From NCBI GenBank assembly GCA_026122225.1, contig JANEZZ010003061.1, forward strand, positions 6,627,501-6,691,500: a stretch of DNA of 64,000 nt, given 5' to 3'. Each line of letters starts with the position of its first letter. Within the stretch, counting starts at the first letter, position 1. Shown here piece by piece: positions 40,816 to 52,317 of this stretch. The notes under the pieces are model-generated. The model ran no database searches and was not told the DNA's origin. It saw only the letters and a list, made by a program, of their open reading frames with translations. A program made the translations under genes and the position numbers. This stretch comes from Heloderma charlesbogerti. Its lineage: Eukaryota; Chordata; Lepidosauria; Squamata; Helodermatidae.

Positions 40816-41475
40816 TAAGAACATAAGAAGAGCCCTGCTATTGGACCATGGGTCCATCTAGTCCAGCATTCTGTTCACACAGTGGCCAACCAGCTGTCAA
40901 CCAGGAACCCACAAGCAGGACATGAGCTCAACAGCACCCTCCCACCCATGTTCCCCAGCAACTGGTGTACATAGGCTCACTGTCTCTGGTACTGGAGGTA
41001 GCACATAGCCATCAAAACTAGTAGCCACTGATAGCCTTTTCCTCCAGGAGTTTTCCATCCCCCTTTTAAAGCCATCCAAACTGGTGGCCATCACTACATC
41101 TTGAAGTGAATTCCATAGTTTATGCACTGTGTGAAGAAGGACTTCCTTTTATCTGTCCTGAATCTTCCACCAATCAGCTTCACAAGATGACCATGAATTC
41201 TAGTATTTTGAGAGAGGGAGAGAAATGTCTCCCTCTCTACATCCTCCACACCATGCATAATTTTGTACACCTCTGTCATGTCTTCCCGTACCCTCCTTTT
41301 TTCCAGGCTAAACAAGCCCAGTGGTTGTAACCTTCTCTCTTTGGGGAGATGCTCCAGCTTCTTGATCATTTTAGTTGCCCTTTCCTGCACTTTTTCCAGC
41401 TTGTCAGCAAAAGCTTGTTTGTTGAGCTTGTCAACAAAAAAGCTAAGATTAGCATCAAATGAAAACAATGAAAAT
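40816..41475 (-). mobile_element. CR1-like LINE 3' end, longest coding piece of its family here
   Basis: In reverse, 3' UTR from 40816; the minus frame from 41468 to 41094 has DKLEKVQERATKMIKKLEHLPKE, PLGLFSLEKRRVREDMTEVYKI, HLVKLIGGRFRTDKRKSFFTQ. This order is the end of CR1-group reverse transcriptase. 40591-40815 just before it is unassigned. Confidence 0.85.
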
Positions 41476-41639
41476 GAAACTTATGATCCAGGCACCTGCC
41501 AATGATGAGCTAGCAGTCTTAACATACTGCAAAACCTTTTCACAGAATGCTTTGTGCAGCTGTTGGAAGCTGAGTGAAATGTAGACTATGAACGGAGATA
41601 CAGTGGACAAGCTTCAGAGATGCAATTGGCTCAAGAAGA

Positions 41640-41775
41640 AGGCATTGTGGAGCTATTCCATCTTTTCTTTCTTAACAGACTTTCTGTGGTAAGAAAAAAG
41701 ATGGAAGAAATGGTGGGAAAACACAGGAGGGTTATGAGTGGAAGACAATGTCATGTGGAACTAAGGATGTTGGAG
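41640..41775. repeat. Inverted-repeat element shared with 16660
   Basis: CTATTCCATCTTTTCTTTCT faces AGAAAAAAGATGGAAGAA across about 30 bp. A second copy is at 16660-16790. Class unknown. 41776-42174 after it is unassigned. Confidence 0.55.
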
Positions 41776-42271
41776 AAATCCCAATGGATTCAAATGAGTT
41801 TGGATTTCTATGAATCCAACTTCTGGATTCCACAGTGGACCAGCTTTTTCCAAGTTGTGTGAATTCTGTGGATTTGCAGGCCAGTTGTTGTTGTTTTTTA
41901 ACTGTTTGGGGGAATTGCACAAAGTGGAACATCCCTAAAAAAAATCCAATTCTGTCAAAGAACAGACAATGGAACAACAGATGCCTGACAATTCATGAAT
42001 CACAGATAGAATGGCTTCAACATCCCTATGTGGAAACTCCCCCCTGCCCCCCCGCCATCAAAATCTGTGAATGTGGCAGTGCGATGGTGTGATAGCACCT
42101 TAGGGCCCTGACCTCACCATTTACAATTCCCCCCTCCCAACCATGTCTACTATATGTATACCTGAAGCTCTTGATAACACTTCATGCATCTGATCAAGTG
42201 GATCATAGTCCATGAAAGCTTATGCCATAATAAATTGTTAGTCTTTAAGGCGCCGCAAGACTCCATGTTAT

Positions 42272-42800
42272 TTTTTTATTTGTTTGTGATATTTGTTAGT
42301 CACCCAGTAGCCCGAGTTCTCTGGGTGACATACACTTGCACCATTTAAAACAATTAAAACATAGAATCCATAACATGCATTCACAATATACCCTAAACAG
42401 TAAAATACAGAAGCCGAAACAGGAACAGAGAAAAATTAATTGATCACAGAGAGCTAAAATAACCTACAAGTGCTGAATGCATTCCAGCTGCCATAAAAGC
42501 AGAGACCCAAATGTTTAGCCTGGGGAAACAGAAAAGTCTTTGGAAAGACATTAGTGAAGCTGAGATTCTCTGCGGAGAGCTTTCCATAGCCCAGAGGCTA
42601 CCACCAGACCTATCCTCTCCTTTGTTGCTACCCTTCAAACTTCAGCTTGAGGGGACACTCAGAGATAACTTGAGGGTTTGGGCAGGTGCATATGGGAAGG
42701 TCCTAAGCCATGCAGGACTTTGTAAGTCAAAACCAGCACGTTGAATTGGGTCTGGAAGTGGATTGAGAGCTAATGAAGATGAAACTAGTGGTGTAGGGGA
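42272..42800 (-). mobile_element. L2 LINE 3' end
   Basis: (TTATTTG) start, TTAGTCACCCAGTAGCCCGAG...GGGTGACATACA, A-rich stretch, then a decayed coding end with GCAGGACTTTGTAAGTCAAAACCAGCAC, the minus-strand FKVLVLTxKAL region. Preceded at 42180-42260 by the CATAATAAAT repeat end. Confidence 0.8.
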
Positions 42801-42834
42801 GCCAGGGCTCTCAGGGTCGCAGTACCAGCACTTT

Positions 42835-43185
42835 TTTGATTAGAAGGGATGCTGACATCGTCTGCCACCCTCCTCAGATGTCCCCTGTTCCCTCTGAGCT
42901 TAGCTGCAATTCTCACAGTAGCTATGAGGAAATATATTTTCCCAGCAACCATCTATTGTTCCCGCTAATCATACAAAGTATTTTAAAGTAGCTTGCTCTT
43001 GAATGGGCAATTCAGACCCATTAGCTTTACAAAAGACCTGCTCTTGGTGGAAATGAAAACTGCTTGGATTACTTTGTAGATATGGATCAACACAGTGGCC
43101 TGCAATTTTTGGAGTCTCTGTGGGGGCTGTCATGATGAATGCCTGCACTTCAAAATGTACCACTACACTGCTGGACAAACAGCAC
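42835..43185 (-). repeat. Unclassified dispersed repeat, long copy in reverse
   Basis: Reverse complement of the family at 35455-35830, conserved across its length (see that entry for shared blocks). Confidence 0.75.
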
Positions 43186-44808
43186 TGACGGAGCATGTTT
43201 GTAATGCCCGATCCCACTTGACACCTTTGCAGCCATTTTCTGGACCAATTGAAGTTACCAACTGAACTTTCCAAGCTGTGATCACCTGTTGTCTGAAGTG
43301 ATGCAGCCCAAGACATTTACCATGTGAACTGCTGTTTGTGAGGAGACTGGGCCTTAAAAATGGCAGATAACTGAGATCATATACGAAAGTTAATATTTTG
43401 CAGCTGTCATATTTCACCTCTGGCCAGGTAATGAATCTCCCTTAGGTTGGCATTTCTCTGCACCCCCAAAAAGATGTATATTCCCATCCAAAGTAATAAC
43501 AATTCAATCTTAGAGTAAGGGTGTACTTATGTTCTATAATTGCTGAGGAGAAAAACAAGATTCCTACTGCCAAGGTTAAATCCAAGCATAGACTTTATGG
43601 CATCAGGTACATTTGACTGACTCTGAATGACTGCATTTTTCATTACTTCTGTCTGGACAGTTGCTTTGTTTAGTGTTTTTATTACCATAGAACTGCCTCC
43701 TCCAAAATGTTGGTTATCTGGAACTCCGTCACCCAGTTAATGCAACAATTTTTGAGGCGCAAGATTCACCAAAATATGACTCCTCCACCCCCACATTCAC
43801 AAAGGAAAATGCTCTTGTGAAAGCACAACTGTGTGGTAAGATCCTAAGTCATCACCACCTGGAAAAATGCTTGCTGTCTAGGTCAGCTTTCCCCAACCTG
43901 GTGCCCTCCAGATGTTTTGGACTACAACTTCCAGCATTCCTGACCTTTGGCTATGCTGGCTAGGGTTGATGGGAGCTGAGGTCCAAAACATCTTACATCA
44001 AATCATAATTTGATTTAGGAAGTTGTTGATCCCAGAGAAAATCTGAGGGCCAAAGTAGATGTGGATGTAAACATGTCAGTTATTTTAATTTTAATTAATA
44101 GCAGTAGAAGGATTTTTATTGCGTGTGAGGTTTTACCTTTTCCTCCCTGTCAGGTTCCACATTGTCATACAAGCTATATACATTCCTCCTCTTCTACACA
44201 GCTCTTAAAAAGTGCAGGACCCTGTCCTTTTTTGCATCTGGCTGCCCCTCCCCCACACACCAAGTTTCCATCCTTTGCTTTTATTGATCTTGTTGAAAGT
44301 AAACAACTCTGCAATATCCTCACATACCTTCACTGAGCACCATCTTCTTTGAGAGAAATATGTGTGGAACAAGCAGGTTTGGTTCAGCATTCCTGAATAA
44401 TCTTTGAGAAATACTAACATAGTTTGCCTTTAAGTATAGCCATAGTCCCACAATTTTTGTTCTACCTGGCAGCGGATGCTCCTTGATCAAGATTGTCACA
44501 TAGTTGATTGGCCCTACTTAATGGCTCCACATGCTTTCCAAAACCACTGAATGCTTTTTCCAAGGTAAAACGATTTCTCAAATTACAGCATTAGCCCAGA
44601 GGAACCTGCAAGTTTTGCAGGAAGATATTGACCAATTTTTGTTATAACTCAAAGTACCTAAAGGAACAGCATTTAATTGTTTCTTATTTCCATTTATATT
44701 CTTGTTTTACAGTGATGTGACAATTAAATTAAATGCAAACTATTTATTTATTTTGCTGCTTTGAATGAGATATTGACCAATTGTTGTAATAATGCAAAGT
44801 ACCTAGAG
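43186..44808. other. Mostly unassigned; one hAT MITE at 43888-43995
   Basis: 43888-43995 reads CAGCTTTCCCCAACCTGGTGCC...TGGACTACAACTTCCAGCAT...GGGAGCTGAGGTCCAAAACATC; its right end is lost. The remainder shows no gene or known family. Confidence 0.5.
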
Positions 44809-45470
44809 CAAGGGTGGGGAACCCTTTTCAGCCTGAGGGCCAAATTCCATTTAGGAGAAGCTCTCGGGGGCCGCATTCCAGTGTTGGTGGGCCTGAAGGT
44901 GAAAGGGGTGGGGGCAGCAATTAAAAAAAGTACATCAGAGGAAGGCCAGGATCTCTTCTCAATCATCCCAGAGTGAAGGTCACGGAATAATGGGCTCAAG
45001 TTACAGGAAGCCAGATTCTGGCTGAACATCAGGAAAAACTTCCTGACTGTTAGAGTAATATGACAGTAGAACCAATTATGTGGGGAGGTGGTGGGCTCTC
45101 CTACACTGAAGGCATTCAAGATGAAGCTGGACAGCCATCTGTCAGGGATGCTTTGACTTAGATTCTTGCATTGAGTAGGGGGTTGGATTCGATGGTCTTA
45201 TAGGCCCCTTCCAACCCTACTATTCTATGAAACTATATATATTTAAAAGTACCAACATATTTTAGCTTAGTCTTCTTACTGCCAGTAACAAAGCCTTAGG
45301 AGAGGCATTCCAACCTTTTAGAATGGGGGGAAAGTGCACAAAAAGCTAGGAAACCAACAAACAACTGCTGGTTGGGGGAAAGGGGGTATGGTGGGGGAAG
45401 GGGGGTGTCACCACCTGGGGAACCTTGGAGGTCTGGATTTGGCCCCCAGACCTGAGGTTACCCACCCCTG
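44809..45470 (+). mobile_element. hAT-type element, CAGGGGTGGGGAACC family, complete, with nested CR1
   Basis: Ends CAAGGGTGGGGAACCC and GGTTACCCACCCCTG. Flanks ACCTAGAG at 44801-44808 and 45471-45478 are identical, a perfect 8-bp duplication. About 44940-45240 is a nested CR1 piece. Without it the element is about 360 bp. No ORF. Confidence 0.92.
44940..45240 (+). mobile_element. CR1 LINE 3' end nested in a hAT element
   Basis: GGCTGAACATCAGGAAAAACTTCCTGAC, GCCATCTGTCAGGGATGCTTT and an end of CCTACTATTCTATGA, the CR1 3' UTR with its ATTCTATGA terminus. It must be younger than the hAT element it interrupts. Confidence 0.85.
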
Positions 45471-45723
45471 ACCTAGAGGAACAGCACTGAATTCATTTTT
45501 TCATCCCTAGAACGTTGGAACCTTTCCACAGATGATATTAGGGAGGCTCCAACATTGTTATCTTTTTGAAAAGGCTGTAAAGCTTTCTTATTTAATCAAA
45601 TGCAAGTAAGGATTTAATTTTCTGAGGCCTCTCAGAAAATGCTTTTATTTACACTGTTACTGTGATTAATTGTTTAGTTGTTTTAGAATGATAGAATTTT
45701 AGAGTTGGAAGAGGCCTTAGAGG

Positions 45724-46232
45724 TAGGCTGACCATATTTCGTTGAGACAAAAACGGGATATTGGGATGACAAAAACAGGACGGGGTTATGTAATATTCCA
45801 CTGTAATAAAAAAATAGCTAACAGCCTGTTGAACCGAAATATGAGTCTGAAAAGTCTGAATCAAACTGAATGTAGGGCAGAAAGAATCTCTATGGGCGGA
45901 ATGATGTAGAAATAACAGTCAGACTCACCCTCCTGGCTCCCACATGCTGAATGGGGCTTAGCGACCGCCTCTTGAATTCCCCGCCACTGCAGACAAACAA
46001 GGGGGCAGCATCTGATCGGCACCAGCTCAAGAAGCTTGGCCCTGGCTGGCTGAAGTACATGGAACTTCCTCTTTTGTCACACTAGTAGTTTTACTGCACG
46101 CATTGATTAGCATAGAGCCTTATGATAAACACGTTTGGGACAAAATTGACATTTATATTAAATGACGGGATGGTCAGGAAATATGAAAAAAACGGTACTG
46201 TCCCGTTTAAAACGGTATGTATGGTCAGCCTA
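45724..46232. mobile_element. hAT-type element, TAGGCTGACCATA family, perfect TSD
   Basis: 509 bp, ends TAGGCTGACCATA and TATGGTCAGCCTA, flanked by CTTAGAGG at 45716-45723 and 46233-46240, identical. Interior has AAAAACGGGATA near the left and TCCCGTTTAAAACGG near the right. No transposase. Confidence 0.93.
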
Positions 46233-46345
46233 CTTAGAGGTCATCTAGGCTAACACCCTGTGCAATGCAGGGCCTGCAATGCAAGATGCAGCTACAACAT
46301 CCTTGACAGATGGCTGACCAGCCTCTGCTTAAAAAACCTCCAAGG

Positions 46346-46891
46346 TAGGGATGGTGGAGAATTCCGCCACGGATTTCAGTGAGGCCGAATGCACTGGCAT
46401 TCAGCCCCTCGAAATCCGTGGCGGAACGTAAGAATTTACGTAGCCTATCACGGCTAACCCCCTCCCCCGCCAAAACCCAGCTTACGCAAATGGCGGCGGC
46501 TACGGCGGCCGTCATTTGCGTTCCCTATTTTTCGCCGTTCTAGCCTATGTAAATATTTACATAGGCTAGAATGGTGAAAAATAAAGGAACGCAAATAGTG
46601 CCCACTACTAAATATTTACGTAAGATAAATCGGTGAAAAATAGGGTTTTGGGGGGGGGTTAGCTATGATAGGCTACGTAAATTCTTACATAGCCTATCAC
46701 AGCTGCCTGGTTGGATGCAAATGGCGGCTGGAAATTCGGCTGCGGACGGCCCTGGCCGGCTGCTCTGTGGCCTGGCCACGGAGCGGAGCTGGCCATCAAG
46801 GATTCCGGGGGGGAGGACTGGATTGCCTCCCCCCCATCCCCCCCACCGCAAAAGATTTCACGGAAAGGTAAGTGGGTTTCATACATCCCTT
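46346..46891. mobile_element. Nested-palindrome hAT-like element, copy 5 (divergent subfamily)
   Basis: Left end TAGGGATGGTGG, right end CATCCCTT; flanks CTCCAAGG and TGCCAGGG match only 5 of 8, so the insertion is old. The left arm is a short type A remnant without donor. The core has palindromes around CGGCGGCTACGGCGGCCG, a TAGCCTATGTAAAT hairpin (about 46541-46570) and a GATAGGCTACGTAAA hairpin (about 46666-46702). The right arm is a third type (C): GC-rich with CCTGGCCACGGAGCGG, ending AAG|GTAAGT with GT at 46868, again 24 bp from the end. Confidence 0.8.
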
Positions 46892-46943
46892 TGCCAGGGA
46901 AGGGGAGTCCATAATGTCCCAAGGCAGCCTGTCCCACTGCTGG

Positions 46944-47590
46944 GAAAAGGGCAACTGAAATGGTCAAGGGGCTGGAGCATCTCCCCTATGAGGGATGGTT
47001 ACAACAGCTGGGATCATTTAGCTTGGGGAATAGGTGAGTAAGGGGAGACATGACAGAGGTGTCTAAATGGTGTGGAGAATGTGGAGAGGGATACATTTTT
47101 CTCCATCCCTCACAATACTAGAACCCGGGGTCATCCCATGAAGTTGATTGGTGGGAGATTCAGGGCAGATAAAAGGAAGGACTTCTTCACACGCGCATAG
47201 TTAAACTGTGGAATTCGCTACCACAGGATGCAGTGATGGCCACCCACTTGGATGGCTTTAAAAGGGGGTTGGAAAATTCCTGGAGGAAAAGGCTATCAAT
47301 GGCTACTAGTCTTGATGGCTATGTGCTACCTCCAGTACCAGAGGCAGTGAGCCTATGTACACCAGTTGCTGAGGAACATGGGTGGGAGGGTGCTGTTGTG
47401 CTCATGCCCTGCTTGTGGGTTCCAACAGAATGCTGGACTAGATGGACCCTTAGTCTGATTCAGCATGGTTCCTCCTGTGTTTTTATGTTCTTATGACATA
47501 GTTAAATTATGGCCACCAATTTGGATGGCTTTAAAAGGGGATTAGACAAATTCCTGGAGGAGAAGGCTATCAATGGCTACTAGTCCTGAA
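46944..47590 (+). mobile_element. CR1-like LINE 3' end plus an attached second fragment
   Basis: Plus-strand copy from AAAAGGGCAACTGAAATGG through RT C-terminus (RFRADKRKDFF-type reading) to the 3' end TTTTTATGTTCTTATGAC at about 47496. A second piece (ATAGTTAAATTATGGCCACC) follows directly to 47590. The same tail-to-body junction occurs in reverse at 38755-38830. Confidence 0.85.
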
Positions 47591-48604
47591 CTCTTTCTTA
47601 AGTGCACATGATGCTCATAGGCTTACATTTTATTCCTTGAGATTGTAAAAAGTTGATTCATAAGTATAGACACAGAGTTAGGAGTAGAGCTATTTTATGA
47701 GCTGTTGGTGCCTGAGTGCTGGAAAGGAGACCTGACCTCCTGGTTTTGAGATCCCAAGCAACATTTAGGATGGCGTGGTTGACAACGTTTCTTACATAAG
47801 TGGGGCAAAGAAAGGCCCCAAGAGTGACATTGAAAGGACCAGCTGATATATATTATTTGGCTTCTGGGTGCTCCCGTGTAAAAGACAAGTAATGTTCTTT
47901 GGAATTCACTTATAACTGTTGGGATATCTCATGCATTATGCAGTAGTAATGTTAAGAGAACAAACAAATGCATTGCATTATGTTAACATCTTCATTGGAT
48001 ATTCTCAATAACTGAATGATGCAAAAAACAATGCAGTGGTGAACTGAGCCTTATTGGGTGCTAGAGCTATGTTTGAGGAAGACTCTGCATGGTGGTGGTA
48101 TTTGTAACTGTACTGTTTCATTGCAGAGAAGGGGAGGCCCTTGGCCCCATGAATTTTGCTGACACCACTTAAAATGAGTGCTCTTGCCCTTTAAAGGAGT
48201 TACTATATTTCTGTCAGTGGCCATTGTGAAAAGTGACAATAACGGTGCTGGAAAGGGGTGATCCTAGGGGAGATCAGTAGCAGGGTACCAGATGTGAGAG
48301 ATCGTCTGATGAAAACAGGCAGGGGTAGCGCATGGATATAAATCTCAGAACCCCATTGAGGGTGGATTCAGGAGATGAAATCCAAGCTGGCCCAGTTTGA
48401 GAATTCAAGCTGCATGCACATAGCTCCATCTTTGAGGTTGTTGAAGCCATGCTTGATGCTGATATTGCATTCCAAATGGTTCAGGTCCTCTCAGGCCACC
48501 CAGAAAATGGAAATTTGGCACATACTTAGTCCAAGATGCTCTGATTACTAGGAACATTTGAAAGGGAGACATTTGAAAGTCTCCTCTTAAGAATGCAGGC
48601 AAAA
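47591..48604. other. Unassigned stretch
   Basis: No gene or repeat family recognised. A 65-codon minus frame at 48405-48602 has no motif support. Confidence 0.4.
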
Positions 48605-49930
48605 GGCATATCCCTAAACAGCTGAAGGTTCTTCTAAATGGAAGAGTATTTCCAAATAGTAAAAACCAGCGTATTACACCTGTGCTGAAGGAACTGCAGT
48701 GGCTGCTTATTTCCTACTGGGCCAGATTGTCTGAGAGACTCCATCTCCCCTTCAACCCTTGAGGTCACCTGGTGAGGCCCTTATGAGGGTGCACTACTTA
48801 CTTCTGCTGTCTGCTCTGTAGTACTCTGGAACAGGGCATTTACTGTATTATTTATACATTACATTTTTATACCACCCAACAGCTGAAGCTGTCTGGGTGG
48901 TTCACAACAATTACAATGATAAAATACCAGATGATAAAATGCAGATGATAAAATACAATATAAAAGTTTGAAAGTTTTAAGCTGCAATATAAAAACAGAA
49001 ATAACTAACGGAAGCTAGCCATAGTGCAAAAATTTAAAATGCAATGCCAGATAAAAACAAACTAAAATGCCTGGGAGAATAAAAAGATCTTAACCTGGTG
49101 CTGAAACGAGCACAATGTAGGTGCCAGGCAAACCTCTCTGGGAAGGTCATTCCACAGCTGGGGTGCCACAGCAGAAAAGACCCTAGTAGCCACCCGCCTC
49201 ACTTCCTTTGGCAGGGGCTCCCGGAGAAGGACTGCTGAAGCTGATCTTGGGGTCCAGAGGAGACAATCCTTCAGGTAGCCTGGCCCCAAGCCATTTAGGG
49301 CTTTTAATATTAGTATCAGCACTTTGAATCGAGCCTGGAAGTAGACTGGCAGCGAATGCAAGTGAAAGAGTACTGGCATAATATGGTCACTTCAGCCAGT
49401 CCCCGTTAATAGTCTTGCTGCCCTATTTTGGACCAGCTGAAGTTTCTGGAACATTTTTGAAGGCAGCCCCACATATAACACATTGCAGTAATCCAGAGGA
49501 GAGGCTATCAGAGCATGGATAAATGTAGCTAGGCTACCTCTGTCCAGAGAAGGACGTAGTTGGTATACCAGCCTAAGCTGATAAAAAGTGCTCCGTGCCA
49601 CTGAGTTCACCTGTGCCTCGAGTGACAGTTTTGGATCCAAGAGCACTCCCACACTACGAACCTGATCCTTTAGGGGGAGTGCAGCCCCTTCCAGAACTTG
49701 TTGAACATCACTCAGCCAGGCAGATGAACCACCCACTAACAGTACTTCCCGCTTGTCAGGATTGAGTCTCCATTTACTGGCCCTCCTCCAGTCCATTGGC
49801 ACCCATTATACGGAATAATCTTCCACCTGAGATTAGACATGCACCTAGGTGGATTTTTAGGTGGATGAAGACCCATCTGTTTATGCCTTCCATCATATGT
49901 AGATATGATATATTCTATGTATTGGTCTTT
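48605..49930 (+). mobile_element. L2 LINE, plus strand, split by a minus-strand L2
   Basis: 48680-48720 reads ITPVLKELQWLL and 49815-49925 reads NNLPPEIRHAPRW and MKTHLFM, successive parts of the L2 RT C-terminus in the plus orientation. The interval 48850-49804 between them is a minus-strand L2. Confidence 0.6.
48850..49804 (-). mobile_element. L2 LINE 3' end, longest L2 coding piece here
   Basis: Minus frames from 49802 to 49062: WRASKWRLNPDKREVLLVGG, KDQVRSVGVLLDPKLSLEAQV, HALIASPLDYCNVLYVGLPSKM and KLQLVQNRAARLLTGTG, then, after a frame change near 49390, LHSLPVYFQARFKVLILILKALNGLGPGYL and VAPQLWNDLPREV. This is the region after the RT palm in L2 elements, followed by an A-rich 3' end. 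Confidence 0.88.
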
Positions 49931-49939
49931 ATTTTTATG

Positions 49940-50435
49940 TTTCTATAGAATCATTGAATTGGAAGGGGCCATTTAGGCCATCTAGTACATTCCCCTGCCC
50001 AGCTCAGGAATCCAGTTTAACACATTCCTGACAGATGGCTGTCCAGTTTCTGCTTGAATATCTCCATCAATGGAGAGCCCACCACCTTCCAAGGCAGTTG
50101 GTTCCATTGTCTGAATACTCTGACAGGAAGTTTTTTCTGATGTCCTACCAAAATCTGCCTTCCTGTAACTTAAGTCCATTATTTTATGTCCTACAGTCTT
50201 GGATGATAGAGAACAGGTTGCCTCTTCTATGTGACAACCCTTTAGGTACTTGAAGAGTGCTATCATATCCCCTGCCTCCCGTTTTCTCAAGGCTAAACAT
50301 ACTGTTCCTTCAACTTTTCCTCATAAGACTTCATTTCTAGTCCCCTGTTCATTTTTGTTGCCCAATTTATCTGAATCCTTAAGTGTGGTGCCCAGCATTG
50401 GACACAGTATTCAAGGTGAACTGTGAACAGTACTT
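49940..50435 (-). mobile_element. CR1 LINE 3' end
   Basis: Reverse of CR1: TATAGAATCATTGAATTGGAAGG tail, ACAGATGGCTGTCCAGTTTC, CTGACAGGAAGTTTTTTCTGA, then RT-end readings (KREAGDMIALFKYLKG on the minus strand). Confidence 0.85.
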
Positions 50436-50486
50436 GAACTATGATCTGTGTACACTGGTGTCAAATCTTTAGATGTAAGCGGTTTA

Positions 50487-50920
50487 TGTTGTTGTTCAAT
50501 CGTTCAGTCGTGTCCTTCATGACCCCATGGACCATAGCACGCCAGGCCTTCCTGTCCTGCGCTCTCTCCCGGAGCGTGCTCAAGTTCATATTCATTGCAT
50601 CGGTGATGCTATCTAGCCATCTCATCCTCTGCCGTCCCCTTCTCCTTTTGCCTTCAGTCTTTCCCAGCATCAGGGTCTTTTCCAGGGAGTTTTCTCTTCG
50701 CATTAGGTGGCCAAAATATTTGAGCTTCAGCTTCAGTATCTGTCCTTCCAATGAGCACTCAGGGTTGATTTCCCTTAGGATTGACTGATCTGACCTCCTT
50801 GCAGTCCAGGGGACTCGTAAGAGTCTTCTCCAGCACCACAGTTCGAAAGCATCAATTCTTCGGTGCTCAGCCTTCCTTATAGTCCAGTTCTCACAGCCAT
50901 ACATTACTACTGGGAAAAAG
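50487..50920 (-). mobile_element. BovB LINE, 5'-truncated 3' end
   Basis: Minus frame of the last ~140 codons (MYGCENWTIRKAEHRR to DRKAWRAMVHGV). Flanks AAGCGGTTTAT and AAGTGATTTAT match 9 of 11, a plausible aged target duplication. Truncated at nearly the same ORF position as 36964-37422. Confidence 0.9.
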
Positions 50921-51312
50921 TGATTTATAAGTACTCCTAAATATTTATTTCCAGGCCACCTAGAGAGTCCAACCCACACTGATTCCTAGAAAAGTCCCCA
51001 AATGGGACATATTTACACCTGAGAAAACATGTGGCATTCTATTTACCTCAGAACAGGTGACACAAAGCAAGCCAAGCCTAATACGTGACAGAAGTTCAGG
51101 GTGTGGGAAAATCTGTTGCCTCTTCAGCATGAGACTTGGAAGAGGGGACAGTTCTAGAAGCAGCCAGAAACATGGATTTATGCTTACAGAATGTGAGCTT
51201 CATGTGTGGGTGTGCCCGCGTGCATGCGCGCACATACAAACCCATCTCCATCTGTAAATCAAACACAGAACAGCTGGAAACATCCATTCTGCAGCTTACC
51301 ACAGGGATCATT

Positions 51313-51444
51313 TTAATCAGCCTCGAGCTCCTCTAATGCTGTGGCAATCTGTGGAGGACCACCATGGATTTCACCATCCTGCTGTGCAAAAAGCAGGGCA
51401 AACACTATGGCTCTGATATTTCCACTGCTGGAGGAGATTCGCAT
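51313..51444 (-). CDS. Candidate terminal exon, unidentified gene
   Basis: Minus strand: acceptor-like ...CATTTACCTACAG, then an open frame ATG CGA ATC... ending GAT TAA at 51313-51318. The peptide (43 residues) includes SSSSGNIRAIVFALLF, a DGEIHGGPPQ turn and ATALEELEAD. The other two minus frames are closed, composition is protein-like, and no repeat matches it. There is no donor before the stop, so if real it is a last exon. It would be antisense to the gene begun at 8699. The plus strand also has an open frame here (about 42 codons to CTGTAG|GTAAAT), so chance cannot be excluded. No homologue recognised. Confidence 0.22.
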   Translation of the reverse strand: MRISSSSGNIRAIVFALLFAQQDGEIHGGPPQIATALEELEAD

Positions 51445-51779
51445 CTGTAGGTAAATGTGCCTTCAGTGGTTGCTTTTTCTTGTGCTTTTTAAAAGCTGTG
51501 CATAAATGTTGAAGCTACAAGTGCTGTGCTTTGGAGAAGAAGGTCAGCGTGTGTGCAGAAAAATCTTTAATCTTGCATTTAGAAGACATGGGTTGTGGGT
51601 CTCAAAGCTGTGCCAAGAACAGGTGCTAGAGTTTTAGGTTCAAGGCATGGAGAAAGGAATTATGCCTACATTTGTGGACAAAAATATATCAGGTGCTTGG
51701 ACGATGGGATTAATTATATATCAGTGCAACCAGTAGATCTGCACCTGAAATCCTTTTTTATAAATAAATTGGAAGTTTA

Positions 51780-52199
51780 GGGAGCAATCCTATGGCCGCT
51801 AATTAGCGGCAAGCCAGCCATAGGATATCTGGTTTTCTGGGAACCTGCACTCCGAGGTCACTTCCTGGAGAACTGACCTTCCCCCCCTTCCGCACTGCCT
51901 CACAGGCAGCACGGAACAGCCCCACTCTCCGAAGAGGAGTGCGGAGCGGCCAAAACGGGGCGTTCCCGGGCGGGGAAGGCAGAAATGCCGGTACTACACA
52001 TCCTATGTGTCATCCAGCAGCATCCTTCCCCAATCCACCCTCCCACGGCCAAACAGCCGAAATCGGCTGCCTAGCCACAAATGCAGGGCAGCTAAAGTGC
52101 AGAGGGGACGATCCCCTCCGCGCTTCTCCTGCCTTGCATCGGATAGGCGGTTGCCTCCGAGTTTGGAGGCGGCCACCTATCCCCATAAGGATTGTGCCC
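51780..52199. mobile_element. Harbinger-type element, 420 bp, TTA duplication
   Basis: Ends GGGAGCAATCCTATGG and CCATAAGGATTGTGCCC; flanked by TTA at 51777-51779 and 52200-52202. GC-rich interior without a transposase. Same end family as 10482. Confidence 0.85.
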
Positions 52200-52317
52200 T
52201 TAGATAATTGAAAACCATCTGCTACATATATAAATAGCCAGACATAGGGGGCATTCCTTGGAAAATTATGTATTCTTAGAGTAATTTCTAAACAGTGGAA
52301 AAAGTTAAATCGTATCA

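Larger units (their letters stand above)
45685..46943 (-). mobile_element. CR1 LINE 3' end carrying two nested hAT elements
   Basis: CR1 3' end in reverse (ATGATAGAATTTTAGAGTTGG...) continues at 46233 (AGGTCATCTAGGCTAACACC), 46290-46345 (CTTGACAGATGGCTGACC, CTGCTTAAAAAACCTCCAAGG) and after 46891 (GAAGGGGAGTCC, AAGGCAGCCTGTCCCACTG). The gaps are the elements at 45724-46232 and 46346-46891. Confidence 0.85.
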
